Shown: one piece after another, positions 46,312 to 54,556 of the stretch | Layout: every line of letters starts with the position of its first letter | How positions within the stretch are numbered: the first letter of the stretch is position 1 | NCBI GenBank assembly: GCA_963787195.1 | Contig: CAWBCI010000006.1 | Span: 62,001-126,000 of the forward strand | Length of the DNA: 64,000 nucleotides | DNA from: CAWBCI01 sp963787195 | GTDB taxonomy: Bacteria > Bacteroidota > Bacteroidia > Bacteroidales > JAGOPY01 | Direction of reading: 5' to 3' | Translations under genes and position numbers: made by a program | Notes under the pieces: model-generated | Told to the model about the DNA's origin: nothing | The model's input: the letters and a program-made list of their open reading frames with translations, nothing else | The model's database searches: none

Positions 46312-46975
46312 GTTTTAAACTGAATTCGAGGTATTTGATCTTAGTTTCTTTTGCCAGGAACATCGACTCATAAAAAGTCTGAACAGCAGTCATATCGCCT
46401 TGTATTTGACTTCCGTAAATATCATCTTCAGCGCTGATTAAAGGGTAATTATGACTTTTAACAAGCGAAAGCGTAAATTCATATAATTCCTGATTATCAG
46501 TCTTTAAATGAATGATTCCCCCGTCTTTCATTATTTGGGTATATTTTTTCAGGAAATGAGGTGAGGTAAGCCTCTTCTTTGCCCTGCTCTGCCTGAGTTG
46601 TGGGTCAGGAAAAGTAAGCCAGATCCCGTCAATTTCATTGGCATCAAATAAATCATCGATCAATTCGATCTTTGACCTTATAAAAGCCACATTCTTCAAT
46701 CCTTCCTCCTGAACTGTTTTACAGCCTCTCCATAATCGGGCCCCCTTGATATCCAAGCCGATATAATTCATTTCAGGATATTTCTTTGCAAGATAAATAG
46801 CATAATCTCCCTTGCCACAACCTAATTCCAGTATGATAGGATGATCATTCCTGAAAAAATCATCTTGCCATTTGCCTTTCAATGGAAAGCCGGACCTCAG
46901 ATCGTCGAAAGAGATTTGAAAAAGGTGGTCGAAGCTAAGATTCTCCCGGAACCGCTTCAGTTTCTTCTTGGCCAC
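46301..46975 (-). CDS. trmB: tRNA (guanine-N7)-methyltransferase
   Basis: TrmB methylates G46 of the tRNA variable loop using S-adenosylmethionine. The SAM-binding motif ILELGCGKGDYAIYLAKKYP is followed by YIGLDIKGARLWRG, and the catalytic segment WLTFPDPQLRQSRAKKRLT matches the family FPDPWpKkrH..RR pattern with a Bacteroidota-like variant. Length 224 is normal. The ATL gene overlaps its 3' end. Confidence 0.95.
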   Translation of the reverse strand: MAKKKLKRFRENLSFDHLFQISFDDLRSGFPLKGKWQDDFFRNDHPIILELGCGKGDYAIYLAKKYPEMNYIGLDIKGARLWRGCKTVQEEGLKNVAFIRSKIELIDDLFDANEIDGIWLTFPDPQLRQSRAKKRLTSPHFLKKYTQIMKDGGIIHLKTDNQELYEFTLSLVKSHNYPLISAEDDIYGSQIQGDMTAVQTFYESMFLAKETKIKYLEFSLKHEG

Positions 46976-47023
46976 TTTAAGTTTAAATTGATTTTATTTA
47001 TTTACTGAATGGAATTAATGCTC

Positions 47024-48121
47024 TCAGTATTTTAACAGCCAGGCTGAAGGATTTGCCTCTGACTTGATCTTTTCCAGGAAAACGACTGCTTCAGATCTGA
47101 GCCCGAATTGCCGGTAACTTACCCTGTATTGTCCCGACCTGTTTTGCCCGGCTATCTCAGGATAGTATCCCTGGCTTTGTAAGTCTTCAATGAATCTTTG
47201 GGCATTTTCCTTCTCCAGGAATGCCCCTCCGATCACAAAATATTTTCCGGATGGGGGAAGTATTATTGGTTCGGATTGAATAAAAGTTTTTTCAGCGGAT
47301 ATGTCCTTATCCTGAAGAGCTTCTCCGTCTGAAGCTATAAATGAATCTTTTTCCATCTCCGGCTGAACACGATGTTCCCCTATAGCCGTGCTTTTTCCGG
47401 ATTCTGGTATACTGACAATAGCCTTATAAGGTGTCATATCCGTGACTTTATCTTCATTCAGATTAAAAGTTTTTTCCGGCGATGACGCTTCCTTAGAGAA
47501 GATATCTGTGATAATTCCGGAATAATTGGTATAAGCTTGTCTGAAGGAATCCGGAATAATGATCCCCCAAAGCAGGAAAAGCATCACAGGAATAGCCGCA
47601 ATAATGGTCCTCTTAACGGATTTCGGCAAACGCTGCGCAATTCTTTCGGGTCTCCGATCCACTGGCTGAGAATAGGACCTGCGCCGGGCTTCTTCTTTTC
47701 TGATGGGGAAGGCAATAAAAGAGTTCAATCCATATGCCCCGGAATAGTAGTTCACTGTAAGATCGGGCTGGAAATATAAAGTTTCATCGACACCCGGGTG
47801 GAATGTGCCGATTTTATCCAGTTTATAGATTTTATTCCGGGATAGTTCTTCCCGGATTTCAAGTTCGTATTTTTCTACCTGTTTTTTGGCTTCACCGTAA
47901 CTTAAGTTCTCAGCCCTGGAAATTGTGTTGAGTAAAAGCCCGTCGTCATTCAGCAGCAATGAGTTAAATGAAATTTTTCGCGCGGGAGGGGAGAAGCGGT
48001 GATTTTCCGGGTGTATAACAGCCGGCACATTGTGGCAGATAAAACCACCGAAACCGGGTATGATCACACAGTCATATTCGTATATCAGATTTCTTAAATA
48101 GTATTCTATAGTGCGTGTCAT
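47024..48121 (-). CDS. CCDC81-type HU domain/SPOR domain membrane protein
   Basis: A 365-residue protein. Residues ~1-135 are a pair of HU-like folds of the bacterial CCDC81 type (YYLRNLIYEYDCVIIPGFGGFICH, ISFNSLLLNDDGLLLNTIS, GEAKKQVEKYELEIREELSR). A single transmembrane helix (~172-192; TIIAAIPVMLFLLWGIIIP) follows, then a low-complexity periplasmic linker and a C-terminal SPOR domain (~288-365; KYFVIGGAFLEKENAQRFIEDLQSQGY). SPOR domains bind denuded peptidoglycan at division sites. The cytoplasmic HU-like part could contact DNA or protein. It suggests a link between cell wall and nucleoid or division, as in other Bacteroidota, without direct evidence of function. Confidence 0.88.
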   Translation of the reverse strand: MTRTIEYYLRNLIYEYDCVIIPGFGGFICHNVPAVIHPENHRFSPPARKISFNSLLLNDDGLLLNTISRAENLSYGEAKKQVEKYELEIREELSRNKIYKLDKIGTFHPGVDETLYFQPDLTVNYYSGAYGLNSFIAFPIRKEEARRRSYSQPVDRRPERIAQRLPKSVKRTIIAAIPVMLFLLWGIIIPDSFRQAYTNYSGIITDIFSKEASSPEKTFNLNEDKVTDMTPYKAIVSIPESGKSTAIGEHRVQPEMEKDSFIASDGEALQDKDISAEKTFIQSEPIILPPSGKYFVIGGAFLEKENAQRFIEDLQSQGYYPEIAGQNRSGQYRVSYRQFGLRSEAVVFLEKIKSEANPSAWLLKY

Positions 48122-48172
48122 AAACTAATTAAACCTTGTAATTGGCGAAAGTACGATATACCGTCCTTTTTA

Positions 48173-48919
48173 TCAAGGAGTGTTAGTAATTTTTAATAAA
48201 TCCTCCGGAGTGTCGATCGCGATGTTTTCAGTGTCGGTCAAGGCCGTTCTGATCCTGTAAGTATTCTCCATCCAGCGAAGTTGCTCCAGCGACTCCGCGG
48301 ATTCAAGGGGCGTTTCTTTCAGATCACAAATCTTTTTCAGTATATCAGCCCGGTAACCATAAATACCGATATGCTTATAATATGTATGATTCCTCAGTAA
48401 ATCGCCTTCAGTGACTCCTCTTTGAAAAGGGATGACAGCCCGGCTGAAGTATAAAGCTTCAAAACCGGAGTCTATAACAACTTTTACAACATTTGGGTTC
48501 AGGAGTTCTTCCAGGCTGGTAATTTTTTTAATGAGAGTTGCAATTCCAGCCCCATTTTCAAGCAGTCCGACTACAGAAGCGATCTGTTCCGGTTTTATGA
48601 AAGGTTCGTCGCCCTGAATATTCACGACGAAATCAAAATGAGCCTTGCCTGATTCTTCCATTTTCAGCAATGTTTCCCTGCAGCGCTCAGTACCGCTTCG
48701 GTGGAGCGGGGAGGTCAACATCACATTTCCGCCGAAAGCGCTCACATGCTTTATTATACGCTCATCATCCGTGGCTATAATAACTTTCTCTATCCCGGCA
48801 GTCTTTAAGGCCTGTTCATAGACCCGCCGGATCATGGATTTACCCGATATCATTGCAAGGGGTTTACCCGGGAATCGGGTAGATGCATAACGGGCAGGGA
48901 TAATTCCAAGCGTCTTCAT
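48173..48919 (-). CDS. kdsB: 3-deoxy-manno-octulosonate cytidylyltransferase
   Basis: KdsB activates Kdo as CMP-Kdo for lipopolysaccharide core synthesis. The nucleotidyl-transferase motif IIPARYASTRFPGKPL is at residues 6-21. RRVYEQALK, VIIATDDERI, TSPLHRSGTERC, VVNIQGDEPFI and YFSRAVIPFQRG follow in the family order. Length 248 is normal. It lies 27 bp downstream of a deoxynucleoside kinase gene on the same strand. Confidence 0.96.
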   Translation of the reverse strand: MKTLGIIPARYASTRFPGKPLAMISGKSMIRRVYEQALKTAGIEKVIIATDDERIIKHVSAFGGNVMLTSPLHRSGTERCRETLLKMEESGKAHFDFVVNIQGDEPFIKPEQIASVVGLLENGAGIATLIKKITSLEELLNPNVVKVVIDSGFEALYFSRAVIPFQRGVTEGDLLRNHTYYKHIGIYGYRADILKKICDLKETPLESAESLEQLRWMENTYRIRTALTDTENIAIDTPEDLLKITNTP

Positions 48920-48946
48920 TCAGGATAATAAGAATTAATGTGAGGA

Positions 48947-49561
48947 TCAGAATAAACCATGGATCTCGGCCTGTATGTTTTCAATGATAAATCCGAGGTC
49001 TTTTGGGTTTTCTTCAAATTTGATTTCATCTACATGTACGATCAACAATTTTCCGGCCTTATAACGGTTAATCCATGCTTCATAACGTTCGTTAAGGCTT
49101 TTCAGGTAGTCGATCCGGATGGATTCTTCATAGACCCTTCCTCTTTTCTGTATTTGAGAAACCAGGTTTGGTACACTGGATTTTAAGTATATCAATAAAT
49201 CGGGAGGTTGTATAAAGGAACTCATCAATTCAAACAAGGCACTGTAATTTTCAAAATCCCTTGTCTCCATCAGGTTCATTTCATGAAGGTTAGGAGCGAA
49301 AATATTAGCATCTTCATAAATCGTTCTGTCCTGTATGACGGTTTTATTCCCGGCTCTTATATTGACGATCTGCCGGAAGCGGCTGTTTAGAAAATAGATT
49401 TGCAGGTTGAAAGACCAGCGCTGCATATCTTCATAAAAACTATTCAGGTATGGGTTTGATTCCACATCCTCGAAATGGGGTTCCCATCCGAAGTGTTTAG
49501 CTAAAAGTTTGGTAAGAGTTGTCTTTCCGGCTCCGATATTTCCTGCTACTGCAATGTGCAT
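48947..49561 (-). CDS. Deoxynucleoside kinase (second paralogue)
   Basis: A 204-residue dNK-family kinase with P-loop GNIGAGKTTLTKLL (7-20), the HFEDVESNPYLNSFYEDMQRWSFNLQIYFLNSRF substrate site, the DRTIYEDANIFAPNL segment (DRS motif as DRT) and lid residues IQKRGRVYEESIRIDYLKSLNERYEAW. It is a distant paralogue of 34752-35381, which has Glu-Arg-Phe-Glu in place of Phe-Glu-Asp at the substrate site and LDKS instead of QDRT. The pair suggests complementary deoxynucleoside salvage specificities. It is upstream of kdsB in one unit. Confidence 0.93.
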   Translation of the reverse strand: MHIAVAGNIGAGKTTLTKLLAKHFGWEPHFEDVESNPYLNSFYEDMQRWSFNLQIYFLNSRFRQIVNIRAGNKTVIQDRTIYEDANIFAPNLHEMNLMETRDFENYSALFELMSSFIQPPDLLIYLKSSVPNLVSQIQKRGRVYEESIRIDYLKSLNERYEAWINRYKAGKLLIVHVDEIKFEENPKDLGFIIENIQAEIHGLF

Positions 49562-49675
49562 AATGATCTTTTATTATTACTGATTTTTTGAAAGCTAAAA
49601 TTAAACAAATATTGATGTTCTCCTGAAATAAAGCCTTACAGCTTATCAACATTGCCCGGTTTTTTTAGCACGATT

Positions 49676-51184
49676 TCATAATAGTTTCATAATCTCTTCG
49701 ATGTATTTCCGGTCATTTGAAAGGCGGGGGACTTTATATTGCCCACCCAATCTGCCTTTGGACTTAAGCCACCTATAAAAAGTCATAGAAGGAACTTTCC
49801 TGACCAATGGTTCCCTGAGTATCATATTCTGATACCTCTTGGCTTCATAATCCGAATTAAGTGATTTAAGAGCATTGTCAAGGGTTTCAGCGAAATAATT
49901 AAGGTCGTCAGGTTCTGTTTCGAATTCTATCAGCCATTCGTGGGCTGCATTTTTATTATCTCCAAAATATATGGGGGCGGCGGTATAATCACTTACTACA
50001 GCATGGGTTTTTCTGCAGGCAATTAAAATCGCTTTTTCAGCATTATCAATAATCACCTCTTCCCCGACCGCGTTGATAAAATTCTTTGTCCTCCCCGTTA
50101 TTTTTATCCTGTAAGGGTTAAGCGAAGTAAAGATGATAGTATCACCTATTATATAACGCCATAATCCTGCATTGGTTGAAATCACCATAGCATAATTGAT
50201 GTCTTGCCGAACTTCATGAAGTCCGAGCACTTTTGGGTCTTCCTTATCTAACTCATTTACAGGTATAAATTCATAATAAATTCCATAGTCCAGCATCAGA
50301 AGCATGGCTTTTGAAGAAGATCTGTCCTGAAGTCCGAAAAAACCTTCGGATGCATTATAGGTTTCCATGTAATTCATGGAAGAAGAAGGAATGAGCTTTT
50401 TGAACTGTTCAATATAGGGAGTGAAATTCACACCTCCATGAAAGTACACCTCCAGGTTTGGCCATACTTCCAGGATATTCATCTTTCCGGTTTTTTCCAG
50501 GATACGCTTCAATAGTAAGAGCATCCATGATGGCACACCGGAAAGGTTCGTTACGTTATGGGGGATAGTATCCTCTGCCAGTTTCTCTATTTTTGCTTCC
50601 CATTCACTCATAAGTGCAACTGATTTCTTGGGGACTCTGATGAATTCGGCCCAGAAGGGGAGGTTTTCAATAATGATGGCACTCAGGTCACCATAATAGG
50701 AAGCATTGTTTATTTCATTGATGGTATGGCTGCCACCCATTGCCAGACCCCGTCCGTCGAAAAGGGCCGTGTTGGGAAAGTTGTTGACATACAGTGAGAG
50801 CATATCCTTGCCGCCCTTGAAATGACATTCTTCCAAAGCTTCCGTACTCACCGGTATAAATTTGCTTTTATCGCTCGTTGTCCCTGAAGATTTGGCAAAC
50901 CATAAAATATCTGAGGGCCATAATAGGTTCTGTTCCCCGAGGCGCAGTTTTTCAATATAAGGTTTCAGCGACTCATAGTTATTCAGGGGAACCCTCTCCT
51001 TGTATTGTTCAACAGATTGTATACTCCGGTAATCATATTTCCTGCCCCATTCCGTGTCCTTTGCAGTAATAATAAGTTTTTTAAACCATTCAGACTGAAC
51101 CTCATGTGGATATTTCATGAATAATTCAATCTGATGTATCCTTTTTTTAATTACCCAATTCAATACAGAATTGATCAGAGCCAT
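49676..51184 (-). CDS. GH3 auxin-responsive promoter-family protein
   Basis: A 502-residue member of the GH3 family, an acyl-adenylate-forming superfamily branch known in plants for conjugating amino acids to hormones and common but uncharacterised in Bacteroidota. Visible motifs are the phosphate-binding loop WFAKSSGTTSDKSKFIPVS (~97-115), NYMETYNASEGFFGLQD (adenylate-binding region), and YRIKITGRTKNFINAVGEEVI at the hinge to the C-terminal domain. Adenylation of a carboxylate substrate is inferred; its identity is not known. The TATTTTTG box at 51216-51223 supports a separate promoter. Confidence 0.92.
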   Translation of the reverse strand: MALINSVLNWVIKKRIHQIELFMKYPHEVQSEWFKKLIITAKDTEWGRKYDYRSIQSVEQYKERVPLNNYESLKPYIEKLRLGEQNLLWPSDILWFAKSSGTTSDKSKFIPVSTEALEECHFKGGKDMLSLYVNNFPNTALFDGRGLAMGGSHTINEINNASYYGDLSAIIIENLPFWAEFIRVPKKSVALMSEWEAKIEKLAEDTIPHNVTNLSGVPSWMLLLLKRILEKTGKMNILEVWPNLEVYFHGGVNFTPYIEQFKKLIPSSSMNYMETYNASEGFFGLQDRSSSKAMLLMLDYGIYYEFIPVNELDKEDPKVLGLHEVRQDINYAMVISTNAGLWRYIIGDTIIFTSLNPYRIKITGRTKNFINAVGEEVIIDNAEKAILIACRKTHAVVSDYTAAPIYFGDNKNAAHEWLIEFETEPDDLNYFAETLDNALKSLNSDYEAKRYQNMILREPLVRKVPSMTFYRWLKSKGRLGGQYKVPRLSNDRKYIEEIMKLL

Positions 51185-51215
51185 AATTTTATCTTCAGGA
51201 AATATGAATGATTTT

Positions 51216-51223
51216 CAAAAATA
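51216..51223 (-). promoter_or_regulatory. -7 box for the GH3 gene
   Basis: TATTTTTG on the minus strand, 31 bp before the GH3 ATG at 51184. Confidence 0.4.
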
Positions 51224-51312
51224 CAATATAAAACGACAGCATGAGGCCCTTAGACTGAATTTTGGCTTGAGGAGATTTTTTCCCTGTCACTGTTAATTCC
51301 CGTAGGATTCCT

Positions 51313-51320
51313 TAAATTTG
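51313..51320 (+). promoter_or_regulatory. -7 box for ispE
   Basis: TAAATTTG ends four bases before the ispE ATG, predicting a leaderless or nearly leaderless transcript. Confidence 0.45.
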
Positions 51321-51324
51321 GTCC

Positions 51325-52149
51325 ATGATCGTTTTTCCAAATGCTAAAATTAATCTTGGCTTAAAGATTGTTTCGAGAAGACACGATGGCTATCATAATA
51401 TTGAAACGGTCTTTTTGCCCATATCTTTCAGGGATGCACTTGAGATAATACCCGCCTCGGGGAATTCATCCTCTATCAGCATTTCAGGCATGGAAATCCC
51501 CGGCAATCCGGCTCAGAATCTTTGTCTCAAAGCCTGGGAATTGTTGAATCGGGATTTTTCTATAGATCCGCTTGATTTCCATCTGTATAAGAATATACCA
51601 CCCGGGTCCGGACTGGGTGGTGGATCATCCGATGCTGCCTTTACACTTAGAATGTTAAGAGATTATTTTCAGTTAGCTGTATCGGATGATGATATGGAAG
51701 TATATGCCAGGCAGCTGGGGAGCGATTGTGCATTTTTTATCCGCAATTACCCGCTTTTTGCAGAAGGGAAGGGGGATGTTTTTTCGAATATTCATTTTAA
51801 ATTGAAGAAATTCATAGTCCTGGTTATTCCTCCAATTCATATAAATACTGCCGAAGCATATAAACTGGTGATTCCCGGAAAAAATCAAGGCAGTTTAAGG
51901 GAAATACTGGCAGGGCCATCTAATACCTGGAAAGATCGATTGCTGAACGATTTTGAAAGCCCCCTTATAGATAAATTTCCAATGATAGCTAAGATCAAGC
52001 AAGTTTTATATAGTGCCGGTGCTGAATATGCTTCTATGAGCGGAAGTGGTTCTGCGGTATTCGGATTGTTTAATGAAGAAGCTCTTAATCTCCCTTCCCT
52101 TCCTGATTGTAAAGTTTGGAAAGGACAGCTTGATTTTGGAGATGAATAA
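51325..52149 (+). CDS. ispE: 4-diphosphocytidyl-2-C-methyl-D-erythritol kinase
   Basis: IspE phosphorylates CDP-methylerythritol in the MEP route to isoprenoids. The GHMP kinase glycine-rich loop is IPPGSGLGGGSSDAA at residues 91-105. The N-terminal AKINLGLKIVSRRHDGYHNIETVF motif and the C-terminal MSGSGSAVFGLF loop are typical. Length 274 is normal. The gene is convergent with the lptG-like gene, only 10 bp between stop codons. A promoter-like box directly abuts the start codon. Confidence 0.96.
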   Translation: MIVFPNAKINLGLKIVSRRHDGYHNIETVFLPISFRDALEIIPASGNSSSISISGMEIPGNPAQNLCLKAWELLNRDFSIDPLDFHLYKNIPPGSGLGGGSSDAAFTLRMLRDYFQLAVSDDDMEVYARQLGSDCAFFIRNYPLFAEGKGDVFSNIHFKLKKFIVLVIPPIHINTAEAYKLVIPGKNQGSLREILAGPSNTWKDRLLNDFESPLIDKFPMIAKIKQVLYSAGAEYASMSGSGSAVFGLFNEEALNLPSLPDCKVWKGQLDFGDE

Positions 52150-52159
52150 ATGGCCGGAT

Positions 52160-53236
52160 TTACTTTGGAGCTGTTTTGAGTAAGTATAATCCAAGTGCAC
52201 CGAAGAGAATATTGGGGATCCAGGCTGCAAGCATAGGTGAAAGGTTCCCATAAGTGGCAAAGACGGTTGATATCCTCATGAACAGGATAAATGAAAAGGT
52301 GATCAATATCCCCAGACCCAGGTGCATTCCTATTCCTCCCCGAATCTTGCGGCTGGAAAGAGATACCCCGATGAGTGTGAGCACCAGGGTAGCAAAGGGG
52401 GATGCAATACGCGTATTTTTTTCGACTTCATAAAATACAACATCATCCGAACCTTTGAGTTTTTCTTTTGCAATATATTGACGCAATTCTGTAAAATTCA
52501 TTTCCTCGTAATTCTCTTTCTGTATATATAAATCGGTAGGTTTGAGGTTCAAAGTAGTGTCCATGGATGCTCCCTTGCTGATTATTTCATGAAGACCATT
52601 GATACGCCGGATAGTATAAGCGTCAATCGTCCAACGGCTTTCGGTACTGTCCCATGTAATCCGCTCCCCGCTTAGCTTATAAATCATTTTATTGTCTTTG
52701 AACCTTTCAAGGCTGAATTTATAGCCTGTCTTGTTTTTCATGTTAAAACTTTCAACATAGGCAAAAGTTCCCGGATTTATCTGAAAATGAATATTCTGGT
52801 CCTTATCTTTCTCAAGGTTTTCAATATAACGGTCCTTGAATAGTCTTCGTTTCTGATTTGTTTTGGGGATTAGAAAATTTGAAAGATAAAATGACATGAT
52901 GGCAAGGAAGATAGCTGAAATAAAATATGGCCTCAGCATTCGGTAATAACTGATCCCGCTGCTCAGAATAGCAACGATCTCAGAATTGGCGGCCATTTTT
53001 GAGGTAAAGAATATAACCGAAATAAAAGTAAAGAGGTAAGAGAATAGATTTACAAAATAAGGGATGAAATTCAGATAATAATCGAAGATAATGGCATGTA
53101 AAGGGGCTTTCTTTTCTATGAATTCATCTATATTTTCCGAAACATCGAAGATGATCACTATTATGATCAGAAGGGAAATTGCATAGAAGAATGTCCCAAG
53201 AAATTTGCGTATGATATAAATGTCAATCTTCTTCAT
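52160..53236 (-). CDS. LptF/LptG-family LPS export permease
   Basis: A 358-residue YjgP/YjgQ-family membrane protein. Three N-terminal transmembrane segments (~12-35, 55-75, 100-120) precede a periplasmic domain (~125-265), followed by three C-terminal segments (RIASPFATLVLTLIGVSLSSRK, GGIGMHLGLGILITFSFILF, MLAAWIPNILFGALGLYLL). In the Lpt system LptF and LptG form the permease that extracts LPS from the inner membrane with LptB. Only one of the two is encoded here, so F versus G cannot be decided, though gene order next to tgt is common for the Bacteroidota LptG-like member. A promoter box is at 53261-53268. Confidence 0.9.
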   Translation of the reverse strand: MKKIDIYIIRKFLGTFFYAISLLIIIVIIFDVSENIDEFIEKKAPLHAIIFDYYLNFIPYFVNLFSYLFTFISVIFFTSKMAANSEIVAILSSGISYYRMLRPYFISAIFLAIMSFYLSNFLIPKTNQKRRLFKDRYIENLEKDKDQNIHFQINPGTFAYVESFNMKNKTGYKFSLERFKDNKMIYKLSGERITWDSTESRWTIDAYTIRRINGLHEIISKGASMDTTLNLKPTDLYIQKENYEEMNFTELRQYIAKEKLKGSDDVVFYEVEKNTRIASPFATLVLTLIGVSLSSRKIRGGIGMHLGLGILITFSFILFMRISTVFATYGNLSPMLAAWIPNILFGALGLYLLKTAPK

Positions 53237-53260
53237 TCAGAAGGATTAGTGTGAATGTGG

Positions 53261-53268
53261 CAAATTTA
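53261..53268 (-). promoter_or_regulatory. -7 box for the lptG-like gene
   Basis: TAAATTTG on the minus strand, 24 bp before the start at 53236, in the gap after tgt. Confidence 0.4.
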
Positions 53269-53362
53269 CTAAAAAAGTGGACGAAGGCCCGGAGCGTTCA
53301 ATGCCAAACGCCAAAATAGGGACAATATTTCTTTTGTATGTCAATGCCCTTTCTTTCAATTA

Positions 53363-54493
53363 TCAAAGACGCCTTGAAAAAACCGGCAAGACCTGATCCT
53401 TCCATTGGCTGAAGCTGCCATCTGCAATTTTTTCCCGGGCTTGTCTGACAAGCCAGAGGAAGAAACCCAGGTTATGTATGCTGGCTATCATAGGGGCCAG
53501 CATTTCTTTTGCTACGAAGAGATGGCGAAGATAAGCCCTGGTGCAGCTAAGGTCTATAGGCACTATGGCGGCTTCATCCAGAGGGGAGAAATCATATTTC
53601 CATTTCTCGTTTCGCATATTCATCACCCCCTGTGAAGTAAAAAGCATACCATTCCTTCCATTGCGGGTAGGCATAACACAGTCGAACATATCTACCCCAA
53701 GGGAAATGCTATTTAAGATATTGGCAGGCGTCCCCACTCCCATGAGATAGCGAGGCTTGTCCTTAGGCAATATACTGCAAACCAGTTCCGTCATCTCATA
53801 CATGGTTTCTTCAGGTTCCCCTACCGATAATCCGCCTATGGCATTTCCCTCAGCTCCTTTCGAGGCAATGTACTCCGCTGAGATGGTCCTGAGGTCTCTG
53901 AAGGCGCCTCCCTGGACTATCGGGAAGAGAGCCTGGCTATATCCATATTTTCCTTCTGTCTCATTAAACCTGGCCATACAGCGGTCCAGCCAGCGATGCG
54001 TTAGTCTCATAGAATTTTCCACATATTCTTTCGGGCTCGGATGAGCCGGACATTCATCAAATGCCATCATGATATCGGCCCCGATTGATCGCTGTATATC
54101 CATTACCCTCTCAGGACTAAAAGTATGGCTGGAACCGTCAATATGGGAACGAAACAATACTCCTTCTTCAGTAAGCTTGCGGGTCCCGGCAAGTGAATAG
54201 ACCTGGTAACCCCCGCTGTCAGTGAGGATAGGACCTGACCATCCATTGAATTTATGCAGCCCCCCGGCCTTTTCAATTACATCGGTTCCCGGTCGCAGGT
54301 AAAGATGATAAGTGTTTCCGAGGATGATTTTTGCTTTGACATCATCTTTCAGATCTTTGAAATGCACTGCTTTTACACTACCTGCTGTTCCAACCGGCAT
54401 GAAAATCGGGGTCTCTATATTTCCGTGGTCGGTTTTAATCAGTCCGGCCCTTGCATTCGATTGTTTATCAGTATGTTCTATAGAAAAGTTCAT
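53363..54493 (-). CDS. tgt: Queuine tRNA-ribosyltransferase
   Basis: Tgt exchanges guanine 34 for preQ1 in tRNAs with GUN anticodons. The active-site Asp92 lies in LTDSGGYQVYSL, and the second catalytic region is GVDMFDCVMPTRNGRNG. Other family marks are FMPVGTAGSVK, GNTYHLYLRPG, QRSIGADIMMAFDECP, GGLSVGEP and YLMGVGTP. The usual zinc-binding cysteine cluster before SRAYLRHL is absent: the segment reads DEAAIVPIDLSCTRAYLRHLF with a single Cys. Length 376 is normal. Its promoter region is divergent with the glycosyltransferase gene. Confidence 0.96.
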   Translation of the reverse strand: MNFSIEHTDKQSNARAGLIKTDHGNIETPIFMPVGTAGSVKAVHFKDLKDDVKAKIILGNTYHLYLRPGTDVIEKAGGLHKFNGWSGPILTDSGGYQVYSLAGTRKLTEEGVLFRSHIDGSSHTFSPERVMDIQRSIGADIMMAFDECPAHPSPKEYVENSMRLTHRWLDRCMARFNETEGKYGYSQALFPIVQGGAFRDLRTISAEYIASKGAEGNAIGGLSVGEPEETMYEMTELVCSILPKDKPRYLMGVGTPANILNSISLGVDMFDCVMPTRNGRNGMLFTSQGVMNMRNEKWKYDFSPLDEAAIVPIDLSCTRAYLRHLFVAKEMLAPMIASIHNLGFFLWLVRQAREKIADGSFSQWKDQVLPVFSRRL

Positions 54494-54510
54494 TGTTAAT
54501 AAATAATCAT

Positions 54511-54518
54511 CAAATATA
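54511..54518 (-). promoter_or_regulatory. -7 box for tgt
   Basis: TATATTTG on the minus strand, 17 bp before the tgt ATG at 54493. Confidence 0.4.
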
Positions 54519-54541
54519 ATTTTAATTCCTTAGGGAATAAA

Positions 54542-54549
54542 TAATTTTG
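54542..54549 (+). promoter_or_regulatory. -7 box for the glycosyltransferase/sigma unit
   Basis: TAATTTTG ends seven bases before the ATG at 54557, so the transcript would start at or next to the start codon. Confidence 0.45.
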
Positions 54550-54556
54550 CGTCTAT

